The notes beneath the pieces are model-generated. The model made no database searches and was not told the DNA's origin. It saw only the letters and a program-made list of their open reading frames with translations. Both the position numbers and the translations under genes were made by a program. From the NCBI GenBank assembly GCA_028673005.1, contig CM054117.1, positions 32,026,561-32,090,560 of the forward strand: a stretch of DNA of 64,000 nt, given 5' to 3'. The stretch is from Tanypteryx hageni (Eukaryota > Arthropoda > Insecta > Odonata > Petaluridae). Below, piece after piece: positions 49,507 through 59,880 of the stretch (positions are counted from its first letter, which is position 1; every line of letters starts with the position of its first letter).

Positions 49507-50312
49507 CTTTTCAAATACGAGTTGTCGGTGCTCGCATACTGCAAGAACTTAAAAAATCTCCATACACCAAGATCTTAACTCGTAAATAAACCAACGCGAC
49601 AGCATTTGATGTTACACTAAAAGTTGTGTCAAAATTAGGATATTTTGTGTATTAGGCGTCATTTATCCAGATAAAAAAATAATTTAAAAATTGTCACGTC
49701 ATAATATGTATACGTCGTTGGCTGAAATCAAATGAATTATAATGCAGTCTAATTGTAAGCATTAAATCAATGATCTAGAAGTATGGAAAGTCAAATTCTC
49801 ATTGAAAGTCATTGGCGTCGTTGCTATGGTAGTTAATATTTTTCATTGTTGAAAACCGAAAAAAGTCTCATAATTTTATGATTAAAATGAAATTTTTACA
49901 CAAATTTGGCATGGATTTGAATCCTGTCTTCAAGAAAAATAAACTTCATTCTTTTTTCCACAGTATAGTGTATGTTTCGACTTTGTATCTTAATTTTAAA
50001 TAATTTAAAAAAAGCAATTTTATATAGCCCTGCACAGTTTTCAATGCTTTTCTTATGGGTGTTTAAAATTGGACTTTGGAGTCAAAAACACCCCTTAAAT
50101 ATAACGTTTTCTAAAATTTCGGATTTTATCCACAGGTTAAAACCAATGACCTATATTCATGTCAAATTTCAGCTCTGTAGCACTTCTAAAAGTACCTTAG
50201 GTTTTATATTATATATATATCCTATACGAGTTGTCGGCGCTTGCAAACTGCAAACGCTTAAAAAAATCACCATACACCAAGATCTAAACTCGTAAATAAG
50301 CAAACGCGATCT
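49507..50312 (+). repeat. ~85-bp direct repeat pair about 715 bp apart
   Basis: 'tacgagttgtcgg.gct.gca.actgca...tcaccatacaccaagatct.aactcgtaaataa' occurs at about 49515-49600 and again at about 50224-50310. Each copy is itself bounded by tacgag and ctcgta, i.e. short inverted words. This could be a pair of MITE-like or Helitron-internal units. Confidence 0.7.
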
Positions 50313-51129
50313 CCAGGGCAACAGAACTTCAGTCACGTGGAGCCTATATGTATCTAACAATAATAAAAGGCTACTTCTGTTCCTTTGTCCCTTTGTGGCT
50401 CTCTCTGTCACGCTATAAAAATGCAAATAACTCAATAATGGAACGAGATTCATTTTTGATATTTGGCAGGAATGATCGATTCAAATATTGTAAGATGATG
50501 ACGAAAATAAATCTCGAAAAAAGTCCTAGGTTTGACTCCAAGGTAGGAATTTCCACTTCCCATATGATAACACATAAAAATCGACTTTTTGACTTGCAGG
50601 CTTTTATTCTTTTTGAGATCTAAATAAGAAAGAATTTACCTATGATCTTCGAATCTACACCATTTTAAAGAAAAAACTATGAAGTTTCTTATCTTGTTCA
50701 TCTTTCCTCTCCTTCAATTCGAAATTCCTCATTTTAAACGTTTAATTAACATATTTTGGTGAAATATTGCCATTTTAACGGGATGTTGCCATGCCAACCC
50801 ATTACATTGTTAAACCTCGAAATCCTATTATTTCAATCCTTATGGGTGAAAGTATGCTTTGAATGCTCTTACAATTAGTATGAGAGAGAGAAGGAGAGAG
50901 AAATTCTTTTCATAGCAACCAATGTAACCAACATTCGTTGCGTTATTTACGAGGAGTACATTTGAATGAAGAATATTAATCATTCGCATATTAAAATTAG
51001 GTACTTAGAATCATCTTAGGAGTTCGAAACTTGAAACAACGAACGCCTAAAAGAACGAAAGTTTGCTTTATTGCCATCCAAAGAAAGTAAAGGTATATTT
51101 TTGTTCATTTTTATTTCACAAAAACCTTT

Positions 51130-51159
51130 CCCGTTGAATTTCAACGGGCATCTTCCTAG
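51130..51159 (+). mobile_element. Helitron-like 3' terminus
   Basis: A hairpin-forming palindrome (cccgttgaatttcaacggg) is followed a few bases later by cttcCTAG and a T, matching the Helitron rule of a 3' hairpin, terminal CTRR and insertion before T. The same hairpin and CTAG|T recur at 54540-54570. The 5' start of this copy is not certain. Similarity to the second copy extends at least from about 50660 ('accattttaaag'). Confidence 0.65.
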
Positions 51160-51229
51160 TTAGATAATAAATTCCACGAGTTCTAGCAGAATATTTGTAA
51201 TTTTCCGCGTAATTACGGCAACAATCGAC

Positions 51230-51699
51230 TCGTCCAAGTTTTCGTATTTCAAGTTTCATGTATCAGATCACCCTGCATGAGCAATTAGAATAATCATCAT
51301 TAAGACAATACCCTCTACACTAAATTTATGGGAAAATTAGTATATTTGTGTTAATAGTATGGCATCATCACCCATCATCGCGAAATAGGTATGACGCCAT
51401 TATATTTAACAATTGAAAAGAGTTAAAATTTATCGAAAAACTACGAAACAACATTAAAGTACTTTTTACATTTAATAAATTTCATGTGTTAGTATAAGGA
51501 CGTCATTCTATGTTTACGTCGTAGTTTATAATCAATGGCATAATAATATATGACAAAAATTTTTATTTTATGCGAAATTAAGACATCCGGAATTTTTAAA
51601 CTCTCTGGCAGTGGTCTCGCGTTCAAGTATTCGAATTTCAAGTTTCATGACTTAGATCGCCCTGTTTTAGCAATAACTATAATCATCATTAAGGCAATC
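51230..51699 (+). repeat. ~80-bp direct repeat pair about 387 bp apart
   Basis: 'ttcaagtttcatg...agatc.ccctg...aatcatcattaag.caat' occurs at 51230-51309 and 51616-51699. The second copy ends at the proposed Helitron 5' start (51698). Confidence 0.7.
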
Positions 51700-52612
51700 T
51701 TATAAATATTTAAAGTGTGTGTGTATGTATTTATGTTCTTTATACGTTTTTACACCGTTGAAGCTATAGAATTCAAAAGTTTCATGGGCCATCCTATGGA
51801 CCAAAGGAAGAACTTGGTTTAGGTTTGCAGACTGTGTGGTCTCTTATACCCCATGGGGTCAAAAAAATACTATTTCCAAAAGAATGCATGGGAAATGGTA
51901 CGGAGAAACCCCAAAATGCCATGCAGTCCTTCACTGATGTGGATATAAATACATCTAAATATTAATTTATGATCACGGGAAATGGCTTATATTACGCACG
52001 AAAGACTGACTATTTTAATTCTGTTCATATCTTGTCGTATTACATGCTAAATCGCTAGAAAGGTTTCTTTAAGCAAAAAATTTATTTGTTTAGATCACCA
52101 TTTTCCAGGCGGCAACAAAGCTAAATTTCTTAATTGTTGTCCTATTCAAAGGGAGATAGCCACGTAAAGATTAATGCAAGGAAAATCCACGCCGTGATGC
52201 GCCGTAGAGAAAGAGTAGTCAACGCCAAGATAAAAGGTACAAATGGATTCATGCCTAAATATAGTCTATAAATACTTTTAAAATGAGTCAAATGATTTTT
52301 GAGGAATATTACCATTAACATTGAAAGATTTATCGCAACATAAATCGATATATCTATTTACATTTGTTCGGTAACCAAGATGTTGTTTATTGTTTAAGTT
52401 TTGACAGGATTGACATAATCCACATAATTTTATTGATGCTTTAGAGACTTCGGTGCATCTATCCATGTGAATATTAAGTAAGGCGTTAATGCGTAATTAT
52501 ATTAATGGTAAAACTTTACAATACAATACATAAAATTGTAAATGTTAATGTAAACATCGCTTGCGTAAATAAGGAATGGGGAACGTTTGGTGAAGTTTGA
52601 ATCTCTTTTTGT

Positions 52613-52627
52613 GGGGGCTCCGCCCCC
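52613..52627. repeat. GC hairpin gggggctccgccccc
   Basis: Perfect 6-bp GC stem with a 3-nt loop in otherwise AT-rich DNA, followed by 'aaacccc'. Similar 'gggggctccgccccc' words are seen in several insect transposons. Confidence 0.6.
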
Positions 52628-54539
52628 AAACCCCAGAACCAGCAATTCAAAACTTGGGGTACCCAACAGCAAAAGTAAGCAAATTTAAAAATGTATTGTA
52701 TTATTTTTATTGTAATAGGACATCAAAAGTGATGCATCAATAAAAATAATAAATAATAAAAATCGCTGCCGCGTGCTGGAACCGCCGAGAAGCTCCCGCC
52801 AAACACGCCCTTCTCCCTCGCTCGCTTTCAAGAAATATAAAAATCACTATTAAATATTCCGTTCATTTCAGGCTTATGAAATTAATCGAATCCTAATACA
52901 GAGCCCAAGACGAAGCAGTGTGCGTCGCATGTATCACAGCCTTGTAGTTGCGGAGACAACACGGTTTCATAAATTGATTAAAATGTCGTAAACACATAAA
53001 TATAGAGATTTAAAATTTTGCACACATAATAATAAGACTATGACTCACACTTTGTTAAAACATAACTGCAATCGGACGAACTATTTCGTAATTATGAACC
53101 GGCAAAGTAACGCCGTCCGTCTCAGAGCTCTAAAAGTGGATATTTTCTCAACCCAAAGACGTCCCCTTTATAAAATACAAAACCACTTTCATTCAACGCG
53201 GAATTAAATATGCTACACGCTGATTTAGTTTTTCTTAAAATCCATGCAGCCGTTTCTGAAATACTTAGCCTCAAACTCGAGTGTACTTTAGGCGCCGATA
53301 GTATATCTAGCAATTCAACATCGTTCCGTTATTTTACGAATTATTCAATGCGAAAAGCTTCATGCCTATAACCGGTGACCTACCACGACTTTTCCGCGAG
53401 ACGTGGTTTATACTACCAGAGGACAATTACGAAAACACACTCGTATTTCAAATAAGGAAATGGCGGTGAGAGTAGTTGGACTGGAAGTTTCCAGAGGATG
53501 AAAGATGGGAGGCAGCTGACGAAACATTATGAGAGATCCACTATGGCTAATACGTGTCTACGTTGATGTTTGGAAATGGAGGAAAAAAGCCGACCAATTA
53601 ACGCTATTAAAATGAAATAAAATGAAACGTTCCGATGACGAAACACCGAAGGCAAGTGGAGTTGGTGACGTCAGGATGGCTGACGTAAGACGGCATAAAT
53701 CAACGCGTTGCTTTAAACTACGCGAATTGTCGATTAATTTCGTTTAAATGCCGTTGAGTGAAGCTTTTTGCAACAACGCAGAGAGGATTCGCACCTTGGC
53801 ATGTTTTTATGGAACGATGTTCCTGAGAAATATTTCGTTTTAATCATATTTTATATAAAACGTTGGGTGAAATCAAATGTGTGCGTGCGGCAGTTTTCTA
53901 ATTTCAGGTTGGACTCTGTTTTGACCATAAAAAATTCTTCCCTTCGCCATCTCGTATGCTATACTTTTGTACTACTGGGTATTAAACTATTAATAAAAGC
54001 CTTAATCTGTTGGTTGGTTTGTTGGCTGGAACGCCATATGGGATTTCCCATAAGAGGGATCTTAAATATACCTCTTTCACACTTGCAGACTTATTTTCTT
54101 TTGAAAAATTATATTAGAAGTAATTGACGCACGGTATTTGGATAAGAACCATTTTAAAGGAAATTAAATGAAGATTCTTATTCTTACCGTCGATCTTTGT
54201 TTCCGAATCGAATTCGCTCACATTAAGCTAAAATATTCGAAAATTTGTCAAAATTTTGCATTTTTATTGAAACGTTCAACAACAACAACAACAGCATTGT
54301 TGTTCATACAGAAAATCAACACATCTGGTGAATCCATAACAGCTAATATTTTTCGGAATAAAACGTTAAAGATGTCGTTAACTTAATTAAAAAATAATAT
54401 ACTCTTATTGTCTTACTATTAAATATAAAAAAATATATTAAAGTGAAAACCTGTCCATTCATCTTATCTAATGTTCGTATTAGTGTCAGATTTAGCTCAC
54501 TTCCTTCCAATTCAGTTCAATATCTTAAGTTCCAATTTT

Positions 54540-54570
54540 CCTGTTGAATTTCAACGGGCATTTACACTAG
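54540..54570 (+). mobile_element. Helitron-like 3' terminus, second copy
   Basis: The hairpin word (c)ctgttgaatttcaacggg(ca) is followed by tttacaCTAG and then T. It is nearly the same as the terminus at 51130-51159. Confidence 0.65.
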
Positions 54571-54969
54571 TACACTATAATCGTGTACTGTACTTTTGAA
54601 CCGTTGTAGTCCGAAGTACCTGTCATCTCGTACTTCTTTTCAGTCTATGTTCAGTGGATTACGAAATTCCCATACAAGATTTCACTTAACAATTTCCTCT
54701 GTTTATACTTGATCGCTTTTGATACGCTCAATAGTATGTACATATATTCCACATATTTTTAATCATATTACTTTCCATATCCTACGTGATTAAATTTTCG
54801 TCGAAGTTTACTACTTGTCACATAAAAAAATATATTACATGTATTTTTATTAGAAAATGTATCTTTTTCTCGTATAAGCCTTCATTATTTATTAAATACT
54901 AGGCTAAACGAAACAAAAGGAAAAATATTATGTTTTTTTCAAAATATAATGAAATTTTAGTCTTATTAA
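54571..54969. other. AT-rich spacer
   Basis: Nothing recognised before the TTAA at 54966-54969. Confidence 0.5.
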
Positions 54970-54986
54970 CACTTCCTCTACCAAGG

Positions 54987-55005
54987 GGGGTAACTCAGCT
55001 ACCCC
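54987..55005. repeat. Subterminal palindrome 1 of piggyBac-like element
   Basis: ggggtaactcagctacccc, one of three related palindromes. It directly follows the left terminal CTCTACCAAGG. Confidence 0.8.
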
Positions 55006-55146
55006 AACGACATGTTTCTATTTTTTTAATGGTTATTTTTGGGATTGCATTCATGTATTCGTTTTTTACCGTCTAATAACATTTCTGTTGGATTTTGTGT
55101 AGATTCACAACTTTTTTAGAGCCACTTTTTAAATGAAAACACTGTC

Positions 55147-55165
55147 GGGGTAACTGAGTTACCCC
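55147..55165. repeat. Subterminal palindrome 2 of piggyBac-like element
   Basis: ggggtaactgagttacccc, immediately followed by ccttggtagag. Together with the left end it forms a ~30-bp inverted repeat with a ~140-bp spacer. Confidence 0.8.
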
Positions 55166-55333
55166 CCTTGGTAGAGTTTGTCATTGTTTCATTTTACTTT
55201 AAATTCAGTTCCGCTATACATATGGCTACATATGTGTGTAATTTATTCAGTCTATCGGTGTGCAATGCAAAATAATACATTTTGATGATGAGCAGCCGCG
55301 TGCTGAACTACAAAAAATTCTTATGTTCTAGTG

Positions 55334-57556
55334 CAGGGGTCGGCAACCTTTACACCTACGAGGGCGCAATTTATATTACTGAAGACGTGAAGGGCGCATA
55401 AGCAAGATCAGTTGATATTTCTCTGTATCAGTGGTCGGCAACCTCTTTATCTATGAGGGCGCAACTTTAATTATTGGGGGCATTAAGTGAAGTAACAATA
55501 GTAGATGTGTACCAATATTTATAAAAATGATATTTTTGTATTTATGAGAGAACAACTATTAAAGAATTTATTATAAAAACATGAAAAATAAATCAATGTG
55601 CAACTTGGGACTGCATATCTTCAGCCAACTTGCTATAATTTGGCACATAACTTGAGATACCTGATCTTAGGCAGTTGTCTAAATTGCAATCGGCGAGTCT
55701 CGATCGGTACTTGGATTTCAAGTGTTTCATGCTTGAAAAAATGGACTCGCAAGTGTACGTTGAAGCACAGTAAGAATATATTTTTAGGGCACATTTTCTT
55801 AATAATTTCGTCAACTAAATTCCAAAAGTTTTCATCATTTTTATGTGACTTTAAAATAATATCATTCTGCATATTTATTATTTCTATTTCTAAGTCCTCG
55901 GTGTTAATGATATTAAAGTAAGTTCCAATATTGACAGACATATCATTGTCCATAAAATTAAACGGATTAGCAAAGAATGTTATTATGGGTTCTACTTCAG
56001 AAAACTGACGAAACCTAAAATTAAATTCCTTCAGGAGTTGCAATGTGTTGTGAAAATGGTTCAGTGGTAACATTTTCATCAGTCAGACTCTCAATAATAT
56101 ATTTTAAATTCGAAAAATGTGATAATGAATTTCTCTCTAGGTGAGACTCCCACAATGCCAATTTACATTTGAATGCATCTACTGCACTTATCATTTTTGC
56201 AAAGTGTTGATTTTTCCCTCGCATCTCTATATTCAGTTCGTTCAATTTTATAGTTATATCAACAAGAAATCCGAAATCCATCAACCAAGCTTTGTCATCC
56301 AACTGTGCATAATATTCATTCTTGACGTGAGAAATTCCTTTACCTCCTTTATGATATTTATAAACCTCACAAGTATTTTGCCTCTGCTGAGCCATCTAAC
56401 TTCGGTATGTAAAAGGAGATAATCGAATTCGGCATCTTCACCTTGTAAAAGCAGTTTAAACTATCGGTGTTGGCATTGGTACGGCTCTTATGGAATTTAT
56501 TATTTTTGTTACTGTTTTCATGCCATGTTGAAAATGAAGAACTTTTGCGCATAACATTTCTTAGTGTATAATGCAGTGATATGAAATAAATTTTGGAAAG
56601 AGAGGGTCTTCTTTACATAGCGCAATAAATCCATTTTTACAACCTGCCATCGAAGGTGCACCATCTGTAGTAATTGCGGTAAACTTCATTAATGGTATAT
56701 TATTTTCTTGGACATTTTTTAAAAGCCGAAAAAATGTCTTCACCTCTTGTTCGTCCCTTTAATGGAAGAATTTTAAGAAATTCTTCCTTTCCTGAAAAAT
56801 CATTAAACACCATCTTCACAACCATAGCCAATTGAGAAGTGTCTGATTATGTCTGTTGACTCATCCAGTTGCAACGAGAAGAAAATACATTTTTGTAAAT
56901 TATATGCCAACTTTTTCTCCATATTGGTTGCAATAACTTCAATTCTTCTTGTAACTTTTCTTGCTGATAACTGAATCGTGTTGATTGCTGAGGTAATTTC
57001 ATTTTTATTTTTAAGATATTGAAAAGTGAGTTAGCAATTGCTAACATGGCTTCTTTTACAATCTCGCCATCTTCAAAAGGCTTTTTCCTCTTGGCCAACA
57101 AATGCAAAATTTTAAGTGAATCGTTACTCTTTTTGATTGCTGCACTGGTCTGGTAAAAATGCTCTGCTGTTTAATTAAAATAGATTTAATATCAGAAATT
57201 TTCTTTTTCCTGATCTCAGAGTTTAACGGATAACTAGTATTAAAATTTCCGTGGACCGTATTAAAATGTCTTTAAACATTACTTTTCTTTGAAAGTGCGG
57301 CACAAGCATTGCACAATAAACAAACACTTCCCTTTCAAATCAATAAAACAGAATTGTTCTTCCCAATCAACATTGAAGTTGCCAAGATATGCTACAAGAC
57401 GGAAGACAGAACTCCGAAAACAACGACTCACAACAATTACTCGAGCCAAGTTATGCTACAAGACGGAGGAAGAACTCCGAAACCTGAGAGTTCTCCGTAA
57501 TTGTTTAACTTGAGTTCTCTTTTTGGCGCCCGCGGTCGCCACGTTACCGACCTTTG
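55334..57556 (-). mobile_element. 2.2-kb hAT element nested in the piggyBac-like element
   Basis: The left end is CAGGGGTCGGCAACCT and the right end, reverse-complemented, CAAAGGTCGGTAACGT (12 of 16). A perfect 8-bp target duplication ttctagtg lies at 55326-55333 and 57557-57564. It contains a broken minus-strand transposase. The left terminal ~95 bp is duplicated: a second terminus-like CAGTGGTCGGCAACCT starts at 55429. Confidence 0.9.
55593..57300 (-). pseudogene. hAT transposase pseudogene (ZBED5/GTF2IRD2-like type)
   Basis: Pieces appear in N-to-C order on the minus strand. 57107-56847 gives HLLAKRKKPFEDGEIVKEAM, an N-terminal block of this transposase type, followed by a region ending in a decayed LDES-like segment. 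56743-56561 gives TTDGAPSMAG, with the catalytic Asp, then GFIALCKEDPLFP and YHCIIH. 56395-56021 gives the DFGFLVDITIKLNELN and WESHLERNS blocks. 55814-55593 gives CESIFSSMKHLKSKYRSRL, with the conserved Glu of the C-terminal dimerisation domain. The pieces lie in different frames with stops between them, so it carries several frameshifts and cannot encode an active enzyme. The same transposase type gave rise to vertebrate ZBED5 and GTF2IRD2. It is the former enzyme of the surrounding element. Confidence 0.85.
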
Positions 57557-58021
57557 TTCTAGTGTGTTATATTGAAAGGCCGTTGTAAAGCCGAGTCAGT
57601 ATCGCGTTTTCGTCTGGCTGTGTTCAAAATTCAAGGTAACTAAGAACTTTTCATTGCAACTGTGATATAATTATAAATATTAATTATTTTTACAAATATT
57701 TATTTTCATATTATATCGGCTAATTCACTTTAAGTTTGAAATAGGTAAAGAATTTTTCAAAGCATTTTGGTTATGGGCAGGTACGTGTTGAATTACGAAA
57801 GTATGATCTTATGTGATTGTATATTACAGTGCAAGACTGTTATAAATACAAGTCAGCTTCATGTTCTCCTCTGGTTCTGCTCAACACTCAAGGTAGCAAA
57901 ACTTTTATTACAATTGTGAAGTAATTATCAAATATTCATTATTTTCTTTATAAGCATCTATTCTATATTATTTATTTAAATAGGTATCCTAATATTAACA
58001 AATTTCTGACAAAAGAATGGT

Positions 58022-58040
58022 GAGGTAACTGAGTTACCTC
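58022..58040. repeat. Subterminal palindrome 3 of piggyBac-like element
   Basis: gaggtaactgagttacctc near the right end, a few tens of bases from the right terminal CCTTGGTAGAG. Confidence 0.8.
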
Positions 58041-58087
58041 TCTTAGGAGGAGTAAGTTGTAAAATACCTTGGTAGAGCAAGGGTTAA

Positions 58088-58920
58088 CCAGTTTAATCCA
58101 GATTCAATGGCAGAAATGCGGTGTAATGTCAATAAAGTCACTATAAAAGTTTTTCATGAGATCAATTTAATACAATAAAAATATTTAACAAAAAAGTTGA
58201 TCTTGGGACAAGCATAACTAATACCTCCGTATTTTTCATGAGCACCCATCCTTTGTCAAAATACGTCTATTGATGCATGCAGGAGTACATCCTTGAGAAT
58301 TTAATGAATAGGCTTTTAATTCAACGTATTCAGAGTGGCTATTAGTTAACGCCACTCTACAAATTTTCATATTGATTTGAACATCAAGTACAAAATACAA
58401 GCGGAATCAATATAAATTATTTTAAAAAAATAAACGGTTTGTCCTCATCAGGAAACTCTGACACCTCACCAAACCCGTCAATCGATCTTTTATTCAGCAG
58501 GCCATACATTTTAAAAACTCGATCACTCGGTTACACGGTCCCAACACAAACGACCCACCTGAATACATAATGGCTAGTCTTTACTCATTCTCGTTATAAA
58601 GCTGCATTAAAAAGGGCTCGGATACAAACATCCCGTCACGCCATCCATTCCGTCTTGTAGCGCGTCCGATTATTTATTTACGTCCCTAGTTCGGAACTAA
58701 CTGAGGAAATTTATAAGTCTACGGCTTATTTTTTTTTTCATCGCTCCATCAACGCAACACGTTTCTACCCCAAGGATATTGGGCTAAACAAATGAAATCT
58801 TAAATCCGAAACGATTCCGTGAAAAAATATATATACGGACTACTTTCTCGACGACGTTGGAACGGTCGATCCGTCTCATTCGTACGACATTCGAACTTTC
58901 TCGATTCCCGACCGCGCCTC
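58088..58920. other. AT-rich spacer
   Basis: No gene recognised. Confidence 0.5.
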
Positions 58921-59560
58921 ATCCTGCTCCTCTTATTATCCCCGTCCATCCCTCCCACTCCGCCTCCTACTACCTCCCGTCTGCGCACCTCCTGACCAAA
59001 GAGGCTGATTAATTGCGCTCGCACCGAAGGAGGAGGACCGGGGTATCTTCCCCTTCCCCCACAGACACCACCTATCGCTTCCAGTCGCCATTGTAACCTC
59101 CCCCTCCCCCCCAAAACCCTCCACACACCCCTCCTCCTCTTAAACCCCTCCCCGCTCTCCTCGTCTTCTCATTAATTGACCGAAGAGAGGGAGAAAGAGG
59201 TTCCTCGAGGCGTGTCCGGCCCCACTAAAAAATTCCCGATGCCCATCTCACGGGTCTCCCCCCCTCCCGACGCGCCAACAACACCACGCCATAGCCAGCC
59301 CATCAAAGTGTTTATTTTATTCTAATTATATTGATTCCTCCGAAACTTTTTCCAAACCCGCCCAAAATTCCCTCCCCATTTCCATCCCTCCCTTCGCTAA
59401 CCTTCCCCCCCTCCTTTTCCCTATCTCCCCTCGACTCCTTCCTCCGTCTCGATCTCCACTTAGGGCAAGTCTCCACCGTTAATTTGGACACCTTTTCTCT
59501 ATCGCGCACCGCCTTCCCTATTATGGAAACTCTTTGGCATGGACCTCCTTAGCAATTCTG
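58921..59560. repeat. C+T-rich CpG block
   Basis: Pyrimidine-biased plus strand with CpG. The minus-strand frames at 58800-59126 (Gly/Arg-rich) and 59312-59509 are composition artefacts. Confidence 0.55.
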
Positions 59561-59613
59561 GCGATCCTTTTTTCCATCCCCTCTTTTTAGCGTTCCTTTA
59601 TTCGTGTCAGGGG

Positions 59614-59880
59614 TGTTATTTCTACGCCGTTCAAGTTAGAGCAACCAAATTTTGAGGAATTGTTCATGGACGTAAGTTCTTCCCGCGGTTGAAAATTGGA
59701 GAGGTCTAAAGGGTGAATGAAGGAATGAACAATGAAACATTAAATGGATGAACTACTTCTACACCGTTCATGTTAGAACAACCAAATTTTCAGGATAGTC
59801 TTGGGCGGTGACAGTCATGAAGCTTATTGATTTTGGAATCCGTCTGTTTGTCCGTTTCCCTTTTAGCGGGATTTTTTTTT
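59614..59880 (+). mobile_element. Helitron-like internal repeat pair
   Basis: 'ttctac.ccgttca.gttagagcaaccaaatttt' occurs at about 59620-59660 and, slightly changed, at about 59758-59795. It is followed by 'ggaatccgtctgtttgtccgt' at 59836-59856. This phrase order resembles the 5' part of insect non-autonomous Helitrons, like 51745-51800. Termini were not found. Confidence 0.4.

Larger units (their letters stand above)
51698..54570 (+). mobile_element. Candidate non-autonomous Helitron
   Basis: A plausible 5' end is A|TCTTATAAATATTTAAAGTGTGTG at 51698, followed by 'acaccgttgaagctatagaattcaaa', a phrase common in insect Helitron 5' regions. The 3' end is the palindrome at 54540-54558, then CTAG at 54567-54570 and T at 54571. 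This would be 2.87 kb with no Rep/helicase frame seen. Both ends obey the A|TC...CTAG|T rule, but linking these particular ends is inference; two partial elements could be adjacent. Confidence 0.4.
55289..57989 (+). repeat. ~253-bp tandem duplication inside the piggyBac-like element
   Basis: Copy A starts near 55289 ('atgagcag...gtgctgaactac'), is interrupted by the hAT insertion and ends near 57752. Copy B runs from about 57773 ('atgggcag...gtgttgaattac') to about 57989. Both contain 'ttgtaa/ttataa..c.gagtcag..tc', 'tctggctgtgttcaaaattcaaggta' or its variant, and end '..aaataggta'. The hAT inserted into copy A after the duplication. Confidence 0.65.
54970..58083. mobile_element. piggyBac-like non-autonomous element, split by a nested hAT
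   Basis: The left end CACTTCCTCTACCAAGG (54970-54986) and the right end, reverse-complemented, CCCTTGCTCTACCAAGG (58067-58083) match at 15 of 17. TTAA flanks both sides (54966-54969 and 58084-58087). The TTAA duplication and C-initial inverted ends are the signature of the piggyBac superfamily. Removing the nested hAT (55334-57556) and one target copy leaves about 883 bp with no transposase frame. Inside are three copies of a GGTAACTGAGTTACC-type palindrome and a ~253-bp tandem duplication. Confidence 0.75.
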
